This document shows positions 51,075 to 62,300 of a stretch of 64,000 bases of DNA, in pieces (the stretch's first letter is position 1; every line of letters starts with the position of its first letter). Both the position numbers and the translations under genes were made by a program. The stretch is from NCBI RefSeq assembly GCF_900141855.1, contig NZ_FQYU01000003.1, positions 186,001-250,000 of the forward strand, read 5' to 3'. Source of the stretch: Pseudozobellia thermophila (GTDB lineage: Bacteria; Bacteroidota; Bacteroidia; Flavobacteriales; Flavobacteriaceae). The notes below the pieces were generated by a model that did not search any database, was not told where the DNA came from, and saw only the letters and a list, made by a program, of their open reading frames with translations.

Positions 51075-53138
51075 TCAGTTTTTTTTGACCCTATAGGTAA
51101 TCTTTCGGTTGGTAATTACGGAGGTGGGACGCTCCCTGGTTACGGTGACCGTTTCGGAAGGGTCGTCCGGAGTTATATTGGAATCGGTTTGGTCTTGGCT
51201 GTTGCTGACCGTATTGGTATAGGTTTCCGAGGTGAGGTAGATGTTGTTCAACCGGGCCCGGGTCACCAAGGTCAAGGACTCCAATTCGCCTTGGGCCATG
51301 GTGCCGACGGTCCAATCCGGATAGGTAAAGCTTCCTTTCGATACGGACGAGGATACCCATTCCAATCCCGACGGAAGTATATCGGTCAAGACCAGATTGG
51401 TCACGTCGTTTTCTCCCAAACTCTCGACGGTAATCGTAAATTCAACTAGGTCGTCTTCGGTTACGTCGTTGGTGTCGGCGGTTTTTTTGACTACGATATC
51501 CGGTAGACAATAGTAAGCCGCTATTGGTTGTGAATCGTAGGTGCAGCCCCCTTTGGTCACCCTCGCATAGTAATCACCGGCTTCGGTAGGGGTATAACTC
51601 GAAAAAATGGCTCCAGGAACCAAGGTTCCGTTTTGGTACCATTGGTAGGCATCGTAGTTGGCGTCGACCACTTCGATAATGGAACCTGGCAAGCAACCGC
51701 CGCCCATGACCTGCAAATCTACCTCGGGTACGGTATCGAATCCCGAGAAATACCCGGCAATACCCCTTGCACCACTATATCCGATAAAACCCACGGCAAT
51801 AGGTCCGGTAGATTCCACGGAAACGTTGCCCGTAAGGTTGGGTACGTAATATGTCTTCCAATCGGCAGACCCGGCTACCGGGGTAGGGGAAGGTAGTGTT
51901 ACCGTTCCATTGTCGTCCGTTACTGAAATATTGGCGTCGGGTGTAGTGGTAGAGGCTACTATGGTAACCCCACCGGTCATTGTAATGCCCGCCGCATCCT
52001 GAATATTCGGAATGTTATCTACCGTATCGGGCAATAAGCAGTTTACGGGAGCCACAAAGTTGAGCCCTACCGTAACGATGGATGATCCCCCGGCCAATGA
52101 TTGGTAGGCGTAGGCATCTTTTGAGGTGGTTACGAACATGTTGCCTCCAGCGGACGTACTGGAATAATAGCTGTCGGGAATTTCAAAATAATCCCCATTG
52201 TTGATGGTGGCAATGGGCGTCGTGGCACCGTTCACATAAATTTCCGTATTGTTCTGCGTTCCGATTATGATGGGTTTTTCGGTTTCGCTGGTGCCCTTGC
52301 CACGAATAAACACATATTCCTTTCCTATTTTATTTTGGGGTACGGGCTGGTCGATGGCGGCATCCCTACTGGCATTTCCCGATCGCACCGCAATGTTCAA
52401 TCCCCCGTTGCTTATTACAATGTTTTTGTCCGATTCCACGGTAGCGCCGATCCAACCGTCTATATTGGCGGTTGTTTCGGCAACATAGGCCTCAAACACA
52501 AAAGATTCGTTGGCATCTAAATTTATGGTATAGGTATCGTCCGTGATTCCGTCACGATCGTTTCCCAACCGAAATTCACAGTCTTGGTCATAACCGTATA
52601 GCCGTACGGTGGTATTGTTTTCGGTGGCCATGATCCCCAAGGTATTGGTCAAACTGGCATGGGTTCCCCTATTGGGTATACCACCCCATTTAAACAGGGT
52701 TCCCATCGCCTGTCTACCCTTACTGGTAAGCGATGTGGATTGGGAATTGGAACTACCCCTGTAGTTTACATAGAATTTTTCTCCCCCAGGGGCCTCAAAA
52801 CGCAATCCGCTAGATGAAAGCACTACCCCGGTATTGGCATCGGATACGAGGGTAATGTCGTTATTGCCGTTGGCAAGGGTATACGTTACCGGAGTCGCGT
52901 TGGACAATGAAAAGGTCGCTATAGGGGCGGCTATGGCGCCTTGATATACGTTTACGGTAAAAGCCGTGGTTTCGGGAGTTGACAAATAAACGGCTTGTTC
53001 CCTGACGGCTTGGTTGTTCCCGCCTTGCTTTAACGGTGGTAAATAATGCAGATCGCTCAATTGGGAGTATCCCTTTACAGCGCATAAAAGAAGAAGGAGT
53101 AGAAGAATTCTATTTTTTTGCAAGGACACAGGTTTCAA
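51075..53138 (-). CDS. IgGFc-binding/DUF11 surface protein without a T9SS tail
   Basis: 687 aa from a TTG at 53138. No in-frame ATG exists before the leader; the TTG gives MKPVSLQKNRILLLLLLLCA and a signal peptide ending KGYSQ, while an alternative TTG at 53192 adds 18 residues. Domains: IgGFc-binding-like N-terminal region (TLGIMATENNTTVRLYGYD, NIVISNGGLNIAV, VFIRGKGTSETEKPIIIG, FVTTSKDAYAYQSLAGG), a Cys-bearing Ig-like unit (YQWYQNGTLVPGAI), then one DUF11 domain. The C-terminus ends in YRVKKN and lacks a recognisable T9SS sorting domain. It lies downstream of the giant adhesin on the same strand, but a terminator separates them. Confidence 0.85.
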   Translation of the reverse strand: MKPVSLQKNRILLLLLLLCAVKGYSQLSDLHYLPPLKQGGNNQAVREQAVYLSTPETTAFTVNVYQGAIAAPIATFSLSNATPVTYTLANGNNDITLVSDANTGVVLSSSGLRFEAPGGEKFYVNYRGSSNSQSTSLTSKGRQAMGTLFKWGGIPNRGTHASLTNTLGIMATENNTTVRLYGYDQDCEFRLGNDRDGITDDTYTINLDANESFVFEAYVAETTANIDGWIGATVESDKNIVISNGGLNIAVRSGNASRDAAIDQPVPQNKIGKEYVFIRGKGTSETEKPIIIGTQNNTEIYVNGATTPIATINNGDYFEIPDSYYSSTSAGGNMFVTTSKDAYAYQSLAGGSSIVTVGLNFVAPVNCLLPDTVDNIPNIQDAAGITMTGGVTIVASTTTPDANISVTDDNGTVTLPSPTPVAGSADWKTYYVPNLTGNVSVESTGPIAVGFIGYSGARGIAGYFSGFDTVPEVDLQVMGGGCLPGSIIEVVDANYDAYQWYQNGTLVPGAIFSSYTPTEAGDYYARVTKGGCTYDSQPIAAYYCLPDIVVKKTADTNDVTEDDLVEFTITVESLGENDVTNLVLTDILPSGLEWVSSSVSKGSFTYPDWTVGTMAQGELESLTLVTRARLNNIYLTSETYTNTVSNSQDQTDSNITPDDPSETVTVTRERPTSVITNRKITYRVKKN

Positions 53139-53286
53139 CGTGGCTGATTTTTTTGGAATTTCAAAATAAGGGGTTATATGCCCCTCGAACAAAAATTTGT
53201 TGTTTCCCCTAGGTCTATTGTTGTAAAATGCCTATTCGACCATATCAATGCGCTTTTAAGCAACCCCCGTCAGGAACGATGGAATT

Positions 53287-53314
53287 AAAAAACAGCTACC
53301 TTTCAATTAGCTGT
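53287..53314 (-). terminator. Intrinsic terminator of the giant adhesin gene
   Basis: On the minus strand ACAGCTA (complement of 53308-53314) pairs with TAGCTGT (complement of 53292-53298), followed by a T run (complement of the A run at 53287-53292). It lies 13 nt after the adhesin stop at 53327, so the IgGFc gene downstream would need its own promoter. Confidence 0.75.
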
Positions 53315-53326
53315 CTTTAACAGGTC

Positions 53327-56300
53327 TTATCGGTACAGTGTGAAGTGGCCTACAAATTCCCTGGTGTCGGCCTGACCGTTTAATTTGATAATATACCAGT
53401 AGTCTCCCGAAGGTAGTTCGCTATTCTGGTAAAAGCCGTCCCATCCGTCTTCGTTATCCCTAAAACGATATACGGTACGCCCGTATCTGTCGTAAATGCT
53501 GATAAAGATATCGGGGTAGATTTCAATATTCCTTGGTTTCCAAATATCGTTGGCACCATCCCCGTTGGGCGTAAAGAAATTAGGGATTTCGATATCGATG
53601 AATTCCATAAAGATACTTGCGGTAGCCTCACAACCGTTTTCATCGACAACGGTCACCAAATAGGTATCGGTTTCGGTAATGTAGAACACGTTGTCCGAAC
53701 CGTTGTTGGTATCGCCGAAGTAGTAGGTGTAACCTTCCTTGCCACCGTTGACCGTTGCCGTTATCTGATTGATATTGCTCTGTTCTACGGTTAGGGTCAA
53801 TGGCTCAAAAGACTCGATTTCAAAATCATAGGTGGCCATACAGCCATTCGCATGCGATATGGCGATGTAATGGTTGCCAGGGGCGATGTCCCTAAAGAAC
53901 GGATTCAGTTGCATTTCCGCGGGATCGCTGGTATCGAGTCCAAAGAGGACTTCGTCACTTATGCTGGTATCATCCAGTACAATGTTGACATAGTTGCTGG
54001 GCGTATTGCCGTTGCAACCGTAAACCGGTTCTACCGTGGCGCCTAAATTAACTCCTGCGTCGATCGTGGCGGTAATGGTTTCTTCGCAACCTTGGGCATC
54101 CTCGATGTATATGATGTATACTCCCCATGCAAGGTTCTCGAAGCGGGTCCTACCTTCCACAAAATTGGTTTCCGTCGACAATCGCGTACTATAGGGAGCG
54201 GTACCTCCGGTAATAACTAGGTCAATTGAGCCGTTTTCCTCGCCCACACATATTTCGGGCGAAGTGGTGGCCGATACTTCCAATACCTCCGGTTCGGTAA
54301 TGGTAGCTTCGATAACCTCAAAACAACCGTTGGAATCCTGGACGATTAGGGTATAGTCTCCAGGGGAGAGTCTATCGAAGGTGTTATCATCGACAAATTG
54401 ATTCAAATTTGGGCTTATCGCATACTGATAGACTCCCGTTCCGCCACTTGCATCGATGGTAATGCTTCCGTCATCCGAACCGTTGCAGCTGACATCGGTA
54501 ACTTGGGGGGTAACCTGGAGGGCCGTTGGCTCTTCAATGGTAATTTGGGCCGAGCTTACTTCACAGTCCTCGCTTTGTACCCTGACGAAATAGTTTCCGA
54601 CAGGCAAATCAATAAAGATACCCGTAGATTGGTTCGGCCGTATTTCGTTGGTGAGGGCGGCATCGGAGAACAGGGCGTATTGGTAATTGCCCAATCCGCC
54701 ATCCGCCTCGGCGAATATGGCAGCCGTACTCTGGCCGTTACAGTTGACGGTAGCGGCCGAATCGTCTATGGCAACCTGTAGAGGTTCTATCGGATTGATC
54801 GTAATGCTGTTGGTCAGTACCGAAACACAGTTGAAGCTATCCCGTATGTAGTACTGATAAACACCCGGGGTTACATTGGTGAACAAATGGCTATTGGGGC
54901 CATTGGTTTCGTTCATGGCATTGAACGTAGTTCCGTCCGTACTCCACATATAGGGTGCGGTACCACCCGAAGCCGTCAATACGAGTTCGGCATCGGAAAG
55001 GCAGGTGAGACGTTGTGCCGTTACCAGTTGTCCCTCCACTTCGGTCGGTTCCACAATTTCTTCGATAGGCGTTTCGAAGCTACAGTTCATGTCGTCAAAT
55101 ATGCCTATGCTGTAGAAACCGGACCTTAAATTGTCAAAGGTACTGGTGGTCTGTGTACTTGAGGTCTGCAAGCGGGTAGTACCTGCCGCATCGTCGTACG
55201 TATAGAGAACGTACCGGTAATCGGTGGTAACGTTTCTCGGTGTGACAGCAGCCGTTACCGACGCGTCCGTATCACCGATACATAGCAAGGTCGTACTTGA
55301 AATGCTGGCCGATATCGGGTCGGGTACGACCAATTCGAATGCATTGGCAAAGGTCGGGTTACAGCCGAGGTTATCGGTCACTTCAACCGTGTACTGCCCC
55401 GCACCCAAACCTTGGAACAAGAAACTGTTCACTTGATTGGCCGTATACGTGGTACCGGAACCGTTATGGGTCAAAATAATATCATATGGCGCCTCGCCCC
55501 CGGTGGGTACGATATTGGCGCTACCCAGGTCGTTGGTACAGCCAACATCCTCGGTCTCGATGGGAGCCAGGGCAATCGGGGCGCTGGGCGTGGTAATGTT
55601 GAATGACCGTACTTGGCTGCAATTGGGCAGGTCATCCTGGGTCACCTCCACCAAATAATTGCCTGCGGGAACATAAATGGCTGGGGTCGGACCAAGGTTG
55701 GTCGAACTGCCTGTAATAATTGCGGGTCCATCGTCGGAGCGGTCCGCTGGGGTGCCGTTGGTATCGTAGATATAGTATGAGAATCCTGTGGTATACGCAG
55801 TGTCTACGAGGGTCAATCGTATGCTGCCGTTATCGCCATGACAGATTACATCGGACAGCTTTTCAACGATGACATCAAAAGTATTGGGTTCTTCAACCGT
55901 ATGGGTTCGGGTAATTTCGCATCCTGTGGTGATATTTCGAATACCAAAGGTATGGGTGCCCACGGCCAAATTCAAGAACTGGTTCGAAGCTTGGTATGTG
56001 GCGGATGGTAATTGCCTGAACTCATAGTTGCCAGGGTTGGACGTAAAGTCGGTAAAAGTGCTGCTAACATCTATACTGATGTCTTCGCCACTGTTAATAC
56101 AGCTTATGTCCCTATCTACGGTTATGGTAGCATCTACCAAGGCATCGTAGGCGTTTACGGTAACAGTTTGTTCGGCAGAGCATCCGGCATCATCGAATAC
56201 ACGGACAATGACATTGCCGCCGGCATAATCCGTATAGGTATATGTCGGGCTTAATCCACTTTGTAAAATAGTACCTGTTGCAACATCTTCAAACTCGTAA

Positions 56301-59300
56301 CGGGAATAGGTGCTGCTGCCACCTGACAAGGAAGCCTCGTCCAAGGTGATTAGGGCATTGTTGACCGCATTATCGGAAGTACAGCCAAATTGGTCTACAA
56401 CCGGCGTATCGAAAGTAATGGCCGGACGTTCGTCAACCACAATAGTACGGGTTGTTGTGCAACCATTTGTTCCTGTTGCAATAACGTCATATGTGCCGGC
56501 AGTAAGGCCTTCAAAACTATTTGTCGTAGTATTGAATGTTGCACTGGCGGGACTTAAGGTATATAACAAAGGATTAATGCCATTATTTATTTCGGTAATC
56601 GCTATTGCACCGTCAGTACCTCCATTACAAGTAACATCTGTCGCTACTGCCGTAAAGTTGGGTACAACGGCATCTTCTACTTCCAAGGTGAATGTAATTG
56701 GATTACATAAAGGAGTGTTGGTATCATAAACGGAAACGGTATACGTTCCTGCGCTTGAAGCCCCATCCCAAACAATGGTATTCGCAGGACCGGGTATTGC
56801 CGTTCTTGCTTGGTTGACCGGTCCGGAAACTTCATATTCAAAGGAACCGTATCCGTCAAAAGCGGTAATCGTAATTTCGGCATTCGGACTGCCACTACAA
56901 TCCAATAATTTGGTAATCTGTGCCGTGGCCTGGAATTTAGGAGCAATCTCAAAAGTTTCAGAATTTCCACATCCATTTACATCGGATATAGCAATCGTTT
57001 GTGTTGAAGTCGATGAACTTAATCCGGTAACGGTATAAACACCTCCGACAAAATTGGCACTTTGTAGGGCACCACCGTTCACACTTATATTGTACGAAGC
57101 GGTATCGGGGTTGGTCAATGTTACATCTACGGAATAGTTGCCTTCGGCCACACAATAGTCGTTTACGGTAACCGTGTCGATTTCAGGGGCCGTATCAAAG
57201 CCTATCGTAACCGAAGTGTGCTGGATACAGTCATGGGCATCTTTAATATAGACGATATAATCACCTGCGGCAACGTTTTTCACGGTACCGGTTTCCCATC
57301 CACTTGACGTTGTAGTCGGGGCCGTAGCCGTATCGGGTAAATATTGATATTCATACGGACCAACTCCGTAGCGTCCCGAAGCCGTAATAGTACCATCTTC
57401 ATTACAGTTGGCATTTTTAGTGGCTGTAGCGGAAACTTCCAATAGGGTAGGGGCCTGTTCGATTACAAAGATGTCCGAAGTGTTTACACAGCCAGCATTT
57501 GTCCCGTCCATTTCCGTGAACAGAATATAGAATTCACCAGGAGGTAAATTGTTTGTTATTTCAGTTTCAGGACCTCCGACAGCACCAGGAATAGTCCCGG
57601 TTATACCGGTACTTGTATTGGTGGCATAATGGAAGATCTCATAATCAACCGTCGTGGCATCGTAACCCGAGATGGTAAATTCGACCTTGCCATCCGCACT
57701 TCCGAAACAAGTAATCGGTGTTGTGCCGTCTATGGTGGAAGTTAAATTGGAACTGGTGGAAACCGGAACCGTGGCCTCTTGCATGTATTCACAATTCGTA
57801 TCCGTATCGTGTACGATAAAGGTATAGGTAACACCAGGGGTTAAACCTGTAAAATTATAGGTGTTGTCTATTACGGTGTCTTCAGGGAACCATGCCGGAT
57901 CGCTAGGATCGTACGGAGGTGCCGGAAATATGGCGAAATAGAATGAACCGGCTCCCAATGGGCCTGTAGAAGCTTGGGCCTCCACGAGCATTTCCCCACT
58001 TCCGGGCGTACAACCGGAGGCGCCTTGGGTCGTGATCAAAATATCGGGGCCTGTGGCAATCGTAACCGAGCTTACGGTCTCGCAACCATTGAAGTCGGTT
58101 ACGGTAACGGTGTATTCCCCGAAATTTAATCCGGTAAAGGTATGGTCATTGGTGCCCGTTGAGGTGTCATAGGTTTCAGAGACACTAAAGTCGGCATTGT
58201 TGACCCTATAGATGTATGTTGGGGTACCTCCGGAGGCATTGATGGCAATCGTACCCAACTCTGTGCCGGTAGGCGTACATTGCAAATCGGTAGATACAAT
58301 ATTCGGATTTATAATAGTTGGCTCACTAATGGTTGCAGTTCCTGTTACGGAGCAATTTTTACTATCGGTTACCGTAATCGTATAATTACCTGCCGCCAAA
58401 CTTGAGGTATTCTCGCCATAATCCGTTGAGGTGGTCGTGTTGTATACATTGATGGTATACGGAGCCAATCCTACGGAAGTATCGATAACAATGTCCAAGG
58501 CACCGGTATTGTCCCCATTACAGGTTAGGTCTGTCGGGGTAATGCTTGTGATTACCGGGTTAACGGCTTCCGTAACCGTTACGGCATTGGTGACAAAGGT
58601 ACATGGGGTGGGGACCGAGGTATCGGTGGCCCTGAAATAGTAGGTGCCTGCCGTACCTGTGGAAAAAGTATCCGCAGTAAACCCGGTCGCATTCCACGGG
58701 CCGGTCGGAGAAGTGGACCATTCATAGGTATAGCTTCCTGAACCACCCGTAATGTTGAGGTTTATTTCAGCATCGTCCGTACATGTTTTATCGGACTGTA
58801 AAGTGGCATTACCGGTCAATTGCGGACTAATGGTAACGCTTTTTTGTACGGGTCCACAACTGTAACCATCCTCTACATCGATGGTGTAGGTGCCATTGGC
58901 CAGGCCAGGGAAGGTGTAGGTCGTAGGGGTAGCGGATTCCGGGGTAACCCAGCCGCCACCGTTTATCCTAAAGGTGTAATCGCCATTTCCCGAGGTGACA
59001 TTAACGGTAATCGTAGCGTTGCTTCCACCATCGTAACATTGGGTATAGGTCATGTCGAAATCCAATGTTTCCGGTGCGTTGACCGTTACAGGTACTGTTG
59101 AAAGTACTTCGCAGCCATTGGAGTCCCTAACGCGAATTAGATAATCACCATCGGCAACATTGTTAAAGATAGGGTTGGTTTGATAGCTTGCGACCGCGGT
59201 GCCCGAAGTATCCTCCAATTGGTATTCATACCCTGGCGTACCACCCGTAGCGGAAGCCTCTAAAGTGGCACCTGTGTTAAAGCAGGTATACTCGGCCGTT

Positions 59301-62300
59301 TTTTGTAAGTCGGGAACTATCGTCGCCGGAGCTGTCAAGGTTACCGATGTGGCCGATGTGGCCGTACAGGTATTGTCGCTTACCTTACGAACCATAATGG
59401 TATAAGTTCCGTCCGCCAATGTTGAAGGTGTGGTTACGATGGGCGCCGTTTCGACCGTCCAATTTGTACCACCGTCGGTTGAATATTCGTAGCCTGTTGC
59501 CGTATCAAAATTTCTTACTTCAAAACGGATACTGCCATCGCTGGAGCCGTTACAGGTCGGATCGGTACCGCCCAATAGGTCGACCTCAAACGCTTTTCCC
59601 GTTTCTACGGATACCGTAATGTCTTGGGTCTTTTCACAGGCTTCGGCAACTTGATGGGCTTGGATATCGTCCAAGACCAGGAAGTTTCCATAGTCGCTGT
59701 CGAGGTTGGTACGCAATACGACGCCAACGACCGTATTTGCCCCGGGGTTGAAGGTAACTTCCCTTAAGTGCCAATCATTGGCATCATTGTTCTTGGGTAT
59801 TGCCGTAGTAGCGGTACTGCTGATGACGGTACCCGAAGCATCGACAAGCTCCACAAGAATTTCAGGGTCGTTCCCTAGGGAACCGACTCTTAACAGGTTA
59901 TAGGCATAGAACGATATGGTAATGTCTTGGCCGGCCAGGGCGTCCAATCCGGATCTCGACCAGATCACGTTGTTACTGCCCGCTAAAGTGCTGACCCCTA
60001 TGGCCATGAACCTACCATCGGTCAAGCCGGTATGGTCGTTAGGGGTTCTCCACGAGCTATTGGGGTTGGTAACGGCAGCGGTAACCGTATATTCACCGTT
60101 GACCAAGATACCGGCAGGGCCAAGGTTACAGGCCATTGTTGTTCCGTTTTGCGGTTCAAAACAGTATCCGGGACCGATTTCACCAATGGCAGTGCTTATG
60201 CCCGTGCCAAAATCTTCGAAAAACAAGGTGCTTTGGTTGGGGGCCAAGGTACTTGAGTAGCCAACGGTAACCGTATGCGTACCTGGGGCAATGGCATTGA
60301 AAATATTACTGTCGATGGGCGAATTGTCGGTTCCGTTCAGCTGATAGGTATATTCAAAATCGGTGGTGTTCGACGGGGTTATGGTAATGCTACCGTTTCC
60401 ATCGCAGTTATAGGTGACGTCACTGTCGAAACTGGGGTCGGCTACCGGGTTCGGAACCGTAATTTCCAAATCTGCGGAGCATCCCAAGGCATCCCTGACC
60501 ACCAGCTGATAGGTTCCGGCTGATAAACGACGGTCGTTGGTCGAACCAAAGGTACTTCCACCGTCAAAACTGTATTCATAAGGGGCCTGTCCGCCGTTGA
60601 CATTCAGTATTTTGACCAAGGCCGCGCCCGAAGGGTCGCACGAAGCATCCTCGACAATGGAAGCCGATGCGGTGAGCCTAAAGGGTTGGGTAATTTCATA
60701 ATCTATGGAGGTTACACAGCCGTTGCCCGTAGAACCGCTAGAGTCCATTACCGTAATGGTGTAATGGCCGGCAGGCAGGTTGTTGAAGAAATTCTCGGTC
60801 TGGTAGGTGGTGCCCCCGTCCAGGCTATATTGGTAGGGTGCCGTACCACCGGAGGCATTGATGGTCAATACCGAGGTGGAAGAATCGGCACACACGATAT
60901 CGGAGTTGGAAGCCGTGATGCTTACGGTTCCCAAGTCGTCCATATGTACGGTGTTCGAAAAGGCATAACATCCGTTATCGTCCCTGACAATAAAAACATA
61001 GTCACCGTCTTCGTTCGGGTAATAAACGGAGGGGGTGCCCCTATAACCGAACAAAAACTTGGGGTTGGTAGAGAAATCGGCATCGGGTATGCTGCCTTCA
61101 TCGGTGTAGTTGGGCACACCGTCCTTGCTCCAAACCGCGAATTCGTAGCCGGTCGTGCCTCCTGATGGCGTCAGATTGATTACGCCCGCTGTACAGGTAA
61201 TATTTTCTTGATTGGCGGCGGTCAATCTCAGCTCGGGAATTTCACCGACCGTAATTGTTTGGCTGTCCCTACAGCCGTCCGTAGTGGTGGTGACCACAAT
61301 ATAGTCGCCCGGGGCGACACCGGTAAAGGTGTGGGTATTGTCGTTGGTGACGGTTTCGGACTGTAAGAAAGTACCGTTTCCGCCATTGCTGCCGTCGTCA
61401 ATGTACAGCTCATAGCTGTAATCGGGGGAAACATCCAAGGCCTGTACACTTATGGTACCTTGGTCGTCGCAATCAGCGGCGGTAGAGGTAAGGTTTACCT
61501 GAAAGTTGCGTTCTTGGATCCCGATGTCCTCGGTCTCGAATACACAGCTATTGGGTATGGGGTCTCCGGTCGATGGGTCTAGTTGTGTTACCTGGACCTT
61601 ATAGGTGCCGCTCGTAGCAATATCAAAGATTGGGCCTTGGCCTGCGCTAAATGGAACGGCAATGGAGTTGTTTCCCACATCGTACAATTGGTACCCGTAT
61701 CCCGAGCCCAGGTCGACAACGCGGATCGAACCATCCGTATCGCAAATGATATCGGACGATGTGGGGGTCGGAATGTCAAGTGTATTTTGATAGGCATTGA
61801 AATAGAATCGGCTGAAGCAACCGTGCATATAGGAGATAACCACCCTGTACTTTCCGCTTTCGGTAATGGTGAAGTTGTCTTGAACCGCTTCTTCCGTCCA
61901 GGTACAGCCACTGTTGGTATTGGCACAATCGTCGGACACGGCGGGGCAGCTGCTTTCATCGAGCTTTTCCCACCTAATGCTTTGCGCGTCGGTAATGCCC
62001 AATTCGATAAAGGCGCTGTCGTTGGTGCCACAAAGAAAGATATTCGGTATGGTGTTACCGTCGATGGAACAGGAAACGATTTCTCCCTGAATATCGTTGT
62101 CGGGGTTGCTGTCGCTGTTGACCCGGTTAAAGTATTCGATAACCGGATTGGTCTGTGTTTCCCCGTAGCGCAATACGGTAATACGTTCCGTATGGTTGGC
62201 ACATCCGTTGCTTGCGGTTTTTTCAACAATGTAATTGCCGACGGTGGTAACGAGCAAGGTATTGGGCAAGCCGTCGGGGTCGCCGTCGTCGAGTAGGGTC

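Noticed and set aside
51075-51095. Homopolymer frameshift hiding a T9SS tail on the IgGFc/DUF11 protein
   Set aside because: Reading past the 8-A run in the other two frames meets stops within a few codons and gives no sorting-domain sequence.
53600-61775. Possible CRISPR or satellite array in the periodic region
   Set aside because: Periodicity is at the protein level (diverged ~85-residue SprB repeats) in one open frame; no short identical repeats with spacers.
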